Source of the DNA: Hungatella effluvii
GTDB lineage: Bacteria; Bacillota; Clostridia; Lachnospirales; Lachnospiraceae
Direction: 5' to 3'
NCBI RefSeq assembly: GCF_003201875.1
Contig: NZ_QJKD01000030.1
Coordinates: 1 to 46,820 of the forward strand
DNA: 46,820 nucleotides
Both the position numbers and the translations under genes were made by a program. The notes beneath the pieces are model-generated. The model worked only from the letters and a program-made list of their open reading frames with translations, did no database searches and was not told the DNA's origin. Shown piece by piece: positions 7,156-15,806 of this stretch (within the stretch, counting starts at the first letter, position 1; each line of letters starts with the position of its first letter).

Positions 7156-10100
7156 GTTACAAGCAGCTCAATGCTGAATACAGTATGCTGATGAGTGTTT
7201 TAGGCGCAAGCGTCAGCAAGCATCTGGTGGATGAGCATTTTACCTGTATCTGGGCGAATGATTACTACTATGAGTTAATTCGTTATCCGAAGCCCCAGTA
7301 CGAACATCTGTTTCACAATCACTGCGATGAATATTTTTATAACAATCCCCAGGGCTGGACCAGGCTGACTGACCAGGTCCATTCAGCGCTGGAACAGGGG
7401 AAAAGTGGCTATTCCCTTTATCTGCCCATGGTATATCCGGAGGGAGGGACCTTCTGGGTCAGGATGCAGGCGGTGTTTACCGAGGAATTTATCAATGGTT
7501 ACCGTGTGTCCTATACAACGATGGTCGATGTGACTGATATGATGCAGGCGCGGATGGAACAAAAGGAAACCAGGCAGGATTTTGATAAAATGATGCAGGA
7601 ACAGGCAATGATTATGAGTGCGCTGAATATAAGCGTCAGTAAACATTTGATTGATGAACATTATACCTGCGTCCTGGCCAATGAGTATTATTATAAACTG
7701 ATCGGCTATTCAAAAGCGAGATACGAGGAGCTGTTCCACAATCATCCGGATGAGTTTTACGCAAACAACCCGGAGGGCTGGGAACTGCTGACAGGCAAGG
7801 TTGAAGCCGTTCTGGAGAATAACGGTGATGGGTATGAAGCAATTGTTCCCATGAAATATGAGGACGGTTCCAGCTACTGGGTCAAGCTGGTGAGCTTTTT
7901 CACGGATGAATACATAGATGGATTCCGCATTTCTTATACGGTAATGACAGATGTTACGGAATTAGTGAGAACAAAGAACGAGCAGGAAATGCTTATGAGT
8001 GCAATGGCAGTCAGTGTCAGCAGGCATCTGTTGGATGAGCATTTTACCGTTGTCTGGGCCAATGAATTCTACTACCGTCTGATCGGGTACTCGAAAGAAG
8101 ATTATGAGGCCAGATTCCATAACCACTGCGATGCGTATTTCCGTGACAATGAAACCGGCCTGCGGATTATTAATGAGAAACTCCAGGATATGATCCATTC
8201 GAATAAGAAAAGTTATGAGGCTTATCTGCCTTTGAAGATGCCGGGCGGTTCCATACACTGGGCCAAAATAGTAGGATTTCTGACAGATGAATACATGGAT
8301 GGGAAACAGATTGCCTACACCACAATGATTGATGTCACGGATTTGATGCAGACCCAGAAGGAACGGAGCATAGCTTATGAGAATATTCCGGGATTCATCG
8401 TCAGGCACCGTATCCTTCCGCATGGGATTGTGATGCTTGACGCCAGCGAACGGATTAAGGATATTTTCGACGTGAGTATGGAGGATATCACCGCCATTAA
8501 TCCGCTTGAGGTATTATCCGAGGAGAGCCAGGAGCTGATAAGGAGCCATTTCCCGGGGTTGAGGAGAGGGGAACCCCTTGAGGCCACCGTGCGTATCAAG
8601 GATAAAGACAGCCGCGACCGGTGGTTCCATATCAAAAGTACCTGTATAGATACAATTTCAGCCGATCCGGTGTACCTGTCCATATTTATAGATGTTACGG
8701 ATATTACCGAATTACGGGAACTTCAGCGCAAACTGGAAGAACGTACCCACATGCTTAACAGTGCCTTGGAAGCGGCAAAATATGCGAATGCGGCGAAGTC
8801 TGATTTTCTTTCCCGTATGAGCCATGATATCCGTACGCCTATGAACGTTATCACCGGAATGGCTGAAATTGCAGACGCCCATATTGAGAATCAGGATCGT
8901 GTGAAAGATTGCCTTGAGAAAATACGCCTGTCCAGCCATCACCTTCTGGGGCTGATTAACGATGTGCTCGATATGTCCAAAATTGAAAACGGTAATTTTT
9001 CGATTAGCATGGCCCCCGTGTGCCTGCCGGACGAGGTGCAGGAGATTGTCACGATTGTGCTGCCGGGTATCCGTAAAATGAATCAGAGATTTGAAGTATA
9101 CCTGGAAGGACAGGGCTTGGAGAACTTCAATAGCGATGCGCTCCGCCTTCGCCAGATTCTTTTAAACCTCCTTTCCAATGCTTCAAAATTTACTCCCGAA
9201 GGCGGAAGGATTGTTTTGAAAATAAAGGTACAGGAAACAAAAAATGCCCAAAAAGCCATGGTCTGCTTTCACGTATCTGACAACGGAATTGGTATGAGTC
9301 CGGAATATCTGGAGCAGATTTTTGAACCGTTTACCCGTGAAAAGGACAGCCGTATAGACCAAATCGAGGGAAGCGGGCTGGGAATGGCAATTACGAAGCG
9401 TCTGACTGACCTGCTGGGAGGAGCCATAACAGTTAAAAGCCAGCTGGGGAAGGGAACCGTGTTCGATGTTATGCTGCCCATGGAGATCCTGGCTGATACC
9501 GTGGAGGAACCGAAAGATTTTAGTGGATTAAAGGTCCTGCTGATAGAAGATGACCCCATGCAGCAGGAGTGTGCAGGCAATCTGCTCCATTCAATCGGAC
9601 TGGAGGCAGAGTGCATGGATTTTGAGGAGGCGGGGAAATACTTCCCGACACGTTGGCGGGCAGAGGATTATGATTTTATCATTCTGGGTTTAAGTCTGGC
9701 GGAAGCGGAACTTATGAAAAAGACAGAAGCTGTCTGCCGGGAGATTCAGGGCCGGACAACGCTGATTGTATCTGCCTATGATGTAAGCGGAGTTAAAGAA
9801 AAAGCAGCGGCATGGGGCGTATGCGAATTTATGGAGAAACCGTTATGGCGGTCCAGGGTACTTGACTGTATGAGCCGGTGCCGGTTGGGGGAGGAAGTGA
9901 AACAGCCGGAAAAGAAAACGGGACAGCGGGAGACGGAACCATTCGATTTCACCGGAAGCCGGGTCCTTCTCGTTGAGGATAATGAGCTTAACCGTGAGAT
10001 TGCCCTGGAACTGCTCGGTGGTTTAGGCATGAAACTGGAAGCTGCTGTCAACGGAAGGGAAGCACTTAAACGTTTTGAGGAGAGTCAGCCAGGATATTAT

Positions 10101-10334
10101 TCTTTGATTCTTATGGATATTCAGATGCCCGTGATGAACGGATATGAAGCGGCCCGAGCCATCCGTCTGCTTTCAAGAGAGGACGCGAAGACGGTTCCTA
10201 TCCTGGCGATGACCGCAGACGCTTTTGTCGAGGATATGGAAAACACAAAGGCCGCCGGTATGAACGGACATTTGGCAAAGCCTTTGGATTTTAAACTGCT
10301 GATGCGTGAGATGGAGCAGTATCTGCGCGGATAG
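7140..10334 (+). CDS. Hybrid histidine kinase with three tandem SVSKHL PAS modules and a pseudo-receiver
   Basis: A 1064-residue soluble protein whose ATG lies inside the previous gene, with CGGAGG upstream. Three homologous PAS copies start their signatures at residues 24 (SVSKHLVDEHF), 165 (SVSKHLIDEHY) and 292 (SVSRHLLDEHF), each ending in a YxxM.DVTD-type motif. A fourth, divergent PAS covers about 405-520. HisKA has SHDIRTPMN with His562. The HATPase has DNGIG and GSGLGMAI. The first receiver (about 795-915) has Gly850 where the phospho-acceptor Asp should be (IILGLSLAEAE, codon 9687-9689), so it is a pseudo-receiver. The second receiver has Asp993 (LMDIQMPVMNG). The order matches the upstream kinase, pointing to duplication plus PAS amplification. 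No HPt is present. Confidence 0.93.
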   Translation: MEINLSYKQLNAEYSMLMSVLGASVSKHLVDEHFTCIWANDYYYELIRYPKPQYEHLFHNHCDEYFYNNPQGWTRLTDQVHSALEQGKSGYSLYLPMVYPEGGTFWVRMQAVFTEEFINGYRVSYTTMVDVTDMMQARMEQKETRQDFDKMMQEQAMIMSALNISVSKHLIDEHYTCVLANEYYYKLIGYSKARYEELFHNHPDEFYANNPEGWELLTGKVEAVLENNGDGYEAIVPMKYEDGSSYWVKLVSFFTDEYIDGFRISYTVMTDVTELVRTKNEQEMLMSAMAVSVSRHLLDEHFTVVWANEFYYRLIGYSKEDYEARFHNHCDAYFRDNETGLRIINEKLQDMIHSNKKSYEAYLPLKMPGGSIHWAKIVGFLTDEYMDGKQIAYTTMIDVTDLMQTQKERSIAYENIPGFIVRHRILPHGIVMLDASERIKDIFDVSMEDITAINPLEVLSEESQELIRSHFPGLRRGEPLEATVRIKDKDSRDRWFHIKSTCIDTISADPVYLSIFIDVTDITELRELQRKLEERTHMLNSALEAAKYANAAKSDFLSRMSHDIRTPMNVITGMAEIADAHIENQDRVKDCLEKIRLSSHHLLGLINDVLDMSKIENGNFSISMAPVCLPDEVQEIVTIVLPGIRKMNQRFEVYLEGQGLENFNSDALRLRQILLNLLSNASKFTPEGGRIVLKIKVQETKNAQKAMVCFHVSDNGIGMSPEYLEQIFEPFTREKDSRIDQIEGSGLGMAITKRLTDLLGGAITVKSQLGKGTVFDVMLPMEILADTVEEPKDFSGLKVLLIEDDPMQQECAGNLLHSIGLEAECMDFEEAGKYFPTRWRAEDYDFIILGLSLAEAELMKKTEAVCREIQGRTTLIVSAYDVSGVKEKAAAWGVCEFMEKPLWRSRVLDCMSRCRLGEEVKQPEKKTGQRETEPFDFTGSRVLLVEDNELNREIALELLGGLGMKLEAAVNGREALKRFEESQPGYYSLILMDIQMPVMNGYEAARAIRLLSREDAKTVPILAMTADAFVEDMENTKAAGMNGHLAKPLDFKLLMREMEQYLRG

Positions 10335-10387
10335 CAGCTATGCGGGAAGACTTACCTATTATGAAAACGAGTAAAGAGGAGTACGAC

Positions 10388-13300
10388 ATGGCTGAATTTA
10401 TTGAGGAACTGGATGGAATGAATGAGCTCATATATATGTCGGATATAGATACCTATGAGCTTTTGTATATGAATACCTGCGGACTAAAGCAGTTTGGCCT
10501 CAAAAGCAGGCAGGAAATCTCGGGCCGGAAATGCTATGAAGTGCTGCAGGGGTTTGATTCCCCTTGCTCTTTCTGTACCAACAGCAGGCTGAACAGAACG
10601 GAATTCTATGAATGGCAGACTCAGAACCCGATTACCCGGCATCAGTACCTGCTGAAGGACAAGCTGATTACTTACGAGGGCAGGGACGTGCGAATGGAAA
10701 TTGCCATGGATATATCAAAGTTTCTGTCGCAGGAGCATCAAATCAAGGTTTTGTTCGAAAATGAACAAATAGCCATGGAATGCGCCCGTGCCTTACAGGA
10801 TACACGGGATGACAGACATGCAATTGAGCAGGCTCTGGAGATTCTTGGTAAAAAGCTGAGGGGGGACCGTACCTACATTTTTGAAATACATGATATGCTG
10901 ATGGATAATATTTACGAATGGTGTGCACCGGCAATTAAAGCACAAAAGGAGCAGCTGCAGGGGATTCCGCAGGAAATCTGCCATCACTGGATTGAGGCTT
11001 TTAAGCAGAGGAAACCGTATATTATCAGCAACCTGGAAGAGCACGCCGATATAGAATCTGCCGAGTATGAGCGTCTTAAACCTCAAGGCATACATTCTTT
11101 GATTACAGTACCGCTGTTTGACCAGGATCAACTGATTGGTTATATGGGGATTGATAACCCACCATATGAAAACGGCAGTAACATCACTGAGATTCTTCAG
11201 ATACTTGCATATTTTATCCAGGCAGTATTAATCCGTATGCGCAGCAATGAAAAACTTCGCAAAAAAACTTATATGGACGAACTGACGGGGGCTAGAAATC
11301 AGAATGCCTATCTGCATGAAGTGGAAAGGCTGAATGCCCAGATTCAACTTGATAAAGAGGTTGAGGAAAACCTTGGGTTGGGAGCTGTGTTTGTGGACGC
11401 AAATGGTCTGAAGGAGATAAATGATACGGTCGGCCATGAAGCGGGAGATAAACTGCTTATCTATATTGCACAAAAAATCATACAGGTTTTTCCAGCGAAG
11501 TATGTGTACCGCATTGGCGGTGATGAATTTGTTGTTCTGTCCAATCATGTTGAGGAGAATGCGTTCCTTGAGAAGGCGGCTAAGTTACGGGACAGCTTGC
11601 GTGAGCACGAGGCTGGGCAGGGCGATAAAGCCGCTGTGGGTGCCTGCTGGTCCCGTGATGCCGTATATGTAGAAGAAATCGTAAACAAGGCTGAATCAGA
11701 AATGTATGAGTCAAAAAAGCAGTATTATAAAAAAAGGCGCCGGAAGGTCCGCTCCTTTTCTGGAAGCTCTGATATGCTGGATACCTACACCACCCTGTTG
11801 TTTAAAGACTCAGATGTGGTATTGGAAGCGAAAAAGCTACTGCATTTGATTGTTGAGCAGTGGAATGAGGAACAACTCAGACTGATGCTGGATGATGATT
11901 TTATCTTGTTTGAGGAAGAATATCAAAAGGTATTCCGAGGCAGGGAGGCAATCACATTTTTAAAGAAACAGCAGGAAGAAAATGATGGACAGAAATTACG
12001 TGACATGCAGTTTTTCCGTAAACGTATTGTCAGGGGAGTCAGCATTTTGAGCTGTTACGGACAGTTGGATTGTAAAAATAAAGAAGGGAAAGCCAGCAGT
12101 ATGCCGGTGGATGCCACTCTGATGCTGGTACAGAAAAATGGGCGTATTAAATGCCTGTATATGCACAGCACAAAGATTGGTCTGCATAAAGCATATGAGG
12201 AAGATATCCAGCAAAACGTCAATACGGCGTGTTTAAATATGATGACCAGGTTTGCTGCCGGGACTTATCCGCCAATGAACCCAGACGATGCTTTGATTTC
12301 ATGCAGCCTCCTGACGAATGCCTTTGAACTGCTGCTGCAAAAATATAGTAATGTATACTTTGTCAACATAAATGCGGATTTTTATATAACACTCAGATCG
12401 GAGAATAAGTTCCATACACTGGTTGGTTCGTCAGGCAGCTTCACCTGCATTAATGTAAACTATGCGGAACAGTATATGGACGAAATAAATAAAATCAAAT
12501 ACCATAACTTTACAAGCAGAAAAAATCTCCTGGACAATTTGGAAGAGGGACACAGGTTCATTTCCATGACTTTCTTTGTAGATAAGGATAACGATAAAAA
12601 AGGCAGGGAGGTTGAGGTGGATATCTGGCTGGGGGATCTGTCAGGGGAGGCTGCCTGCATTTTCGCTTTTAAAAATCTTACTGAAAACCCAAAGCCTGCT
12701 GCGATTATCGAAACGGATAATTTAACCGGTTTAGCAAGCTATGAAAAATTCCGCCGGAGCGGACAGAGTCTGATTGACCTGAATGAAGAAAAATATGCAG
12801 TTATTTCCATTGACTTCCAGAATTTTAAGTATATTAATGAGGTTACAGGTTACAAAACAGGTGATAAAATCCTGAAAAATTTTGCTGCTAATTTGATGAA
12901 TATACAAGGGATGCATACGAGGGTGACAGCAGACCATTTTCTGACAATGCTTGCTTATGACCAGGACTCAAATTACGTGATTGAAAATGTACGCCGAAAC
13001 ATAGCGCAGTTTACGATGTCTCAAAACGCTCAGATTGAGGATATTAAGGTGGTTCTGCGCATGGGTATCTATTTTTTGGAAGACAGCTGCACGAACATTG
13101 ATACTGCGATTGACTATGCCAACATTACCCGGCAGTCCATAGGACAGACTGTCAGTAATGAGATCGCAGTTTACAATGAGGCGTTTGTCAGACAGAAGAG
13201 CCTTCAGAGCAAAATCCTCGCCAGGATGGAACCATCGCTGGAGAGTGGAGATTTTCAAATATGGATGCAGCCTAAGATAGATCTTAAAACGGGAAAACTC

Positions 13301-13969
13301 TGTGGTGCGGAAGCATTAAGCCGTTGGATGAACAATGGAACTGTTTGTTTCTATCCTGATGAGTTTATTCCTATTTTCGAGAATAACGGTTTCATCACCA
13401 GCCTTGATCTCTATGTTCTGGAGACTGTATGTAAGAATATAGCCCTATGGGAAAACATGGGGTGGAATGACATGGTCAGAATCAGTATCAATCTGTCTGT
13501 CATGGATATTATGCGGGACGGCGTGGTCGATTCCATAAAAAGAATCGTCAATCGTTATCAGGTGGACTACAGGCTGCTGGAATTTGAATTGACTGAGACG
13601 GGGTATTTCCAAAATTTCAATATGGCGGCATATGTAATGAAGGAACTTCAGGATTCTGGATTTTTTACCTCTGTGGACGATTTTGGAAGCGGATACAGTG
13701 TAATGAATATGCTGGTTAATCTGTCTGCCAATACGATCAAAATTGACCGGGCATTTATGCTCAATTCTATTAAGACAAAAGCTGGCTGCACGCTCCTTGA
13801 ACGCATGATTGGTATTGTGCATGAATTAGGGTACAGTGTATTGTGTGAGGGAATTGAGACGCAGGAGCAACTCGAATTGCTGCGGAATATGGGCTGTGAC
13901 GAAGGACAAGGCTATCTTTTTGCAAAGCCGATGCCAATAAATGAGTATTTCGATACATATAGTAAATAG
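10388..13969 (+). CDS. PAS-GAF-GGDEF-SnoaL-like-degenerate GGDEF-EAL protein (c-di-GMP turnover)
   Basis: The start is taken at ATG 10388 because AGAGGAG lies 6 bases upstream; ATGs at 10340 and 10361 in the same frame lack a good site. The 1193-residue chain has an N-terminal PAS with Cys49, Cys60 and Cys63, then a GAF-like domain (about 130-290). An intact GGDEF motif sits at 377-381 (RIGGDEF). A SnoaL/NTF2-like segment (about 470-600) and a further sensor-like stretch follow, then a second GGDEF fold whose motif is TADHF (847-851). The EAL domain has EAL at 975-977, ELTETGYF, DDFGSGYS and CEGIETQEQ. One active cyclase and one active phosphodiesterase are predicted, with the second GGDEF fold probably only regulatory. 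It follows the two kinases closely and is likely co-transcribed. Confidence 0.9.
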   Translation: MAEFIEELDGMNELIYMSDIDTYELLYMNTCGLKQFGLKSRQEISGRKCYEVLQGFDSPCSFCTNSRLNRTEFYEWQTQNPITRHQYLLKDKLITYEGRDVRMEIAMDISKFLSQEHQIKVLFENEQIAMECARALQDTRDDRHAIEQALEILGKKLRGDRTYIFEIHDMLMDNIYEWCAPAIKAQKEQLQGIPQEICHHWIEAFKQRKPYIISNLEEHADIESAEYERLKPQGIHSLITVPLFDQDQLIGYMGIDNPPYENGSNITEILQILAYFIQAVLIRMRSNEKLRKKTYMDELTGARNQNAYLHEVERLNAQIQLDKEVEENLGLGAVFVDANGLKEINDTVGHEAGDKLLIYIAQKIIQVFPAKYVYRIGGDEFVVLSNHVEENAFLEKAAKLRDSLREHEAGQGDKAAVGACWSRDAVYVEEIVNKAESEMYESKKQYYKKRRRKVRSFSGSSDMLDTYTTLLFKDSDVVLEAKKLLHLIVEQWNEEQLRLMLDDDFILFEEEYQKVFRGREAITFLKKQQEENDGQKLRDMQFFRKRIVRGVSILSCYGQLDCKNKEGKASSMPVDATLMLVQKNGRIKCLYMHSTKIGLHKAYEEDIQQNVNTACLNMMTRFAAGTYPPMNPDDALISCSLLTNAFELLLQKYSNVYFVNINADFYITLRSENKFHTLVGSSGSFTCINVNYAEQYMDEINKIKYHNFTSRKNLLDNLEEGHRFISMTFFVDKDNDKKGREVEVDIWLGDLSGEAACIFAFKNLTENPKPAAIIETDNLTGLASYEKFRRSGQSLIDLNEEKYAVISIDFQNFKYINEVTGYKTGDKILKNFAANLMNIQGMHTRVTADHFLTMLAYDQDSNYVIENVRRNIAQFTMSQNAQIEDIKVVLRMGIYFLEDSCTNIDTAIDYANITRQSIGQTVSNEIAVYNEAFVRQKSLQSKILARMEPSLESGDFQIWMQPKIDLKTGKLCGAEALSRWMNNGTVCFYPDEFIPIFENNGFITSLDLYVLETVCKNIALWENMGWNDMVRISINLSVMDIMRDGVVDSIKRIVNRYQVDYRLLEFELTETGYFQNFNMAAYVMKELQDSGFFTSVDDFGSGYSVMNMLVNLSANTIKIDRAFMLNSIKTKAGCTLLERMIGIVHELGYSVLCEGIETQEQLELLRNMGCDEGQGYLFAKPMPINEYFDTYSK

Positions 13970-13988
13970 GGAAGACCTTCTCATACAA

Positions 13989-14024
13989 ATGGCGCTATGC
14001 AGCCTGCAAAGGGCATAGCGCCAT
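13989..14024. terminator. Perfect 12-bp hairpin between convergent genes
   Basis: ATGGCGCTATGC (13989-14000) pairs perfectly with GCATAGCGCCAT (14013-14024) around a 12-base loop. It lies 19 bases after the GGDEF-EAL stop and just before the reverse-strand GntR stop. There is no strong T-tract, but the position suits a bidirectional 3'-end structure. Confidence 0.5.
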
Positions 14025-14036
14025 GAAAGGCTGTAT

Positions 14037-15512
14037 TTATTTATCAGGAAAACAGCAAAGAAGAAAAGTGGGATTAATGGGGTATTTTGAAAATACCCCG
14101 CAAACATTTTGATAGACCAACGAAAATGCATTACGAAAAGCATCCGGCAATGCATCACTGCGTTGGTCTTTTAATGCTGCGACAACAGCGTCCATTGCGG
14201 GAGCCATATTGCTGAAATCCGGATAAAACGACTTGTCAATTGCCTGCATATAGTGTCCCCATATCAGCAGATCGTCTAACTGCCGAAAAATATTTTTCAG
14301 TGAATGGTACGGCAGAAGCTGGATGAAAGCATTTATAAGAAGCTGAAAAGACAATGGGCACATTCTGCTATCCGATGCTGTGCGAAGCCTTTTTTCCATA
14401 GAACTTCCCAGGTTATCCGGAATAAAAGTAATCGAAGAGGCACAGCTGTGTGCAGTGAGAGCCACAATTTGAAGGGCATCAAGGAATAATGATAATCGTT
14501 CCTGTATTATCGGCTCCATCAGATTAAGTTCACTTTTAAATGCGATATCTCCTTTTAGAGTAATCACACTGCCTTTTTTATCAATTGTTCTGGCAATTCC
14601 CAAAGCATTGAGCAGGTTAATTACCCGTCTCGCTGTATTTTTCGTTATCTTATATTCTTCCATCAGCTTTGGAATAGAGGGCAAATAAGGCTCGTTGTCA
14701 AATTCTCCGGCAATAATCCTGCGCACGATGGTCATCGCCAGACGGGCATATAGTTCGGAATGAACTTTTGCCCGGAACCAGCGGAATTCCTCTTTCTTCT
14801 TTGGAGTACCTTCGGTATATTTGTCCAATGCGTATAAGTAACTGTCTACCCTTTGGCCGGAAGCATAATATAATTCTGACGCGCCGTCACAAAAGTCATC
14901 AAACTGCTTTTGCTCTATTTGATATACTGCATTTTTAAACCACGTCTCTGTTCTTACCGCAGTTGTAGCAAAGGGATTATCTACACCGGGAAATGAAAGA
15001 TAGGGTACATGAAGGTAGTTTTCACTGTCCAGTTCCAAATCGATGATTAACTTGTTCTTTAATGGACGGAGTATCTCTGTAAAAAAGGCATTGGCCAGAC
15101 GATAGTGCTCCTTCAGTTCCATCTGTTCAGATACGCTGTTCAGAATATGTTCAAAATAACGCAGATCTGATGCGTTACACCGTTTTGCACCTTCACGATA
15201 AAGGACTGGCATCAGTAATCCCAATCCCTGATATGCGTCGGCAATTTCGTCCCGGCTCTGGACCAGAAATGCGGCTTGATTTTCCCTGGATATACGATAA
15301 GCCACAACCGACGGCTGTCCCTGTGCCGTATGGATAAATCCTTCTTCGGCAAGTATTTTCATCACTTTGCGGACCGTTGTTATTCCCACATTGTATTGCA
15401 GGCAGATTTCGTGCTGGGAGGGAAACTCCTGCCCATAAATAAAAGTACCGTTATATATCTGCGAGGTAATTGTCTGATACAAATATTGATATAGCTGCTG
15501 ATTTTGACTCAC
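14037..15512 (-). CDS. GntR-type regulator with two winged-helix domains
   Basis: A 491-residue protein with a GTG start preceded by AAAGGAG. Residues about 5-75 form a GntR winged helix: QIYNGTFIYGQEFPSQHEIC, then NVGITTVRKVMKILAEEGFI. A second GntR-like winged helix lies at about 250-320: VRRIIAGEFDNEPYLPSIPK, then TKNTARRVINLLNALGI. The intervening and C-terminal regions are helical, with no clear UTRA or FCD effector domain. GntR proteins normally bind DNA as dimers through one winged helix per chain, so two per chain is unusual and could give a pseudo-dimeric reader. It is divergent from the Cache-GGDEF gene at 15807, a plausible target. The effector is unknown. Confidence 0.85.
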   Translation of the reverse strand: MSQNQQLYQYLYQTITSQIYNGTFIYGQEFPSQHEICLQYNVGITTVRKVMKILAEEGFIHTAQGQPSVVAYRISRENQAAFLVQSRDEIADAYQGLGLLMPVLYREGAKRCNASDLRYFEHILNSVSEQMELKEHYRLANAFFTEILRPLKNKLIIDLELDSENYLHVPYLSFPGVDNPFATTAVRTETWFKNAVYQIEQKQFDDFCDGASELYYASGQRVDSYLYALDKYTEGTPKKKEEFRWFRAKVHSELYARLAMTIVRRIIAGEFDNEPYLPSIPKLMEEYKITKNTARRVINLLNALGIARTIDKKGSVITLKGDIAFKSELNLMEPIIQERLSLFLDALQIVALTAHSCASSITFIPDNLGSSMEKRLRTASDSRMCPLSFQLLINAFIQLLPYHSLKNIFRQLDDLLIWGHYMQAIDKSFYPDFSNMAPAMDAVVAALKDQRSDALPDAFRNAFSLVYQNVCGVFSKYPINPTFLLCCFPDK

Positions 15513-15610
15513 CGGTATTATCTCCTTTCATGAATACGTTTTATTTACTGATAGACGGTGAAAAATGCCGGAATTTTCCAATAATATGCTGTAAATGATA
15601 AATTAACTTT

Positions 15611-15639
15611 ATTATATCAGTTCTTTCATCTGCCTTCAA
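15611..15639 (-). promoter_or_regulatory. Predicted promoter for the tandem GntR gene
   Basis: On the reverse strand TTGAAG (15634-15639), a 17-base spacer and a perfect TATAAT (15611-15616) lie about 100 bases before the GTG start. The rest of the 294-base divergent gap is AT-rich. I could not assign a clear forward promoter in it; a TTGACA at 15772-15777 sits too close to the ATG. Confidence 0.6.
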
Positions 15640-15806
15640 CTTGATTTCTCTGCATTCATATGGTAAACTCTGCTTATAGCTGAAGGGATAAAGATGCGGT
15701 TTGTTTTAAATTTGGCCATACTGATATGATCTATACTGCAAAATATGGGTTCACATACTTAATAGAGAAAATTGACATATTGCTGCAATCTGAGGGGAAT
15801 TGAAAA

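Noticed and set aside
15772..15806. TTGACA promoter directly before the Cache-GGDEF gene
   Set aside because: A matching -10 box would fall on the ribosome binding site, leaving no leader.
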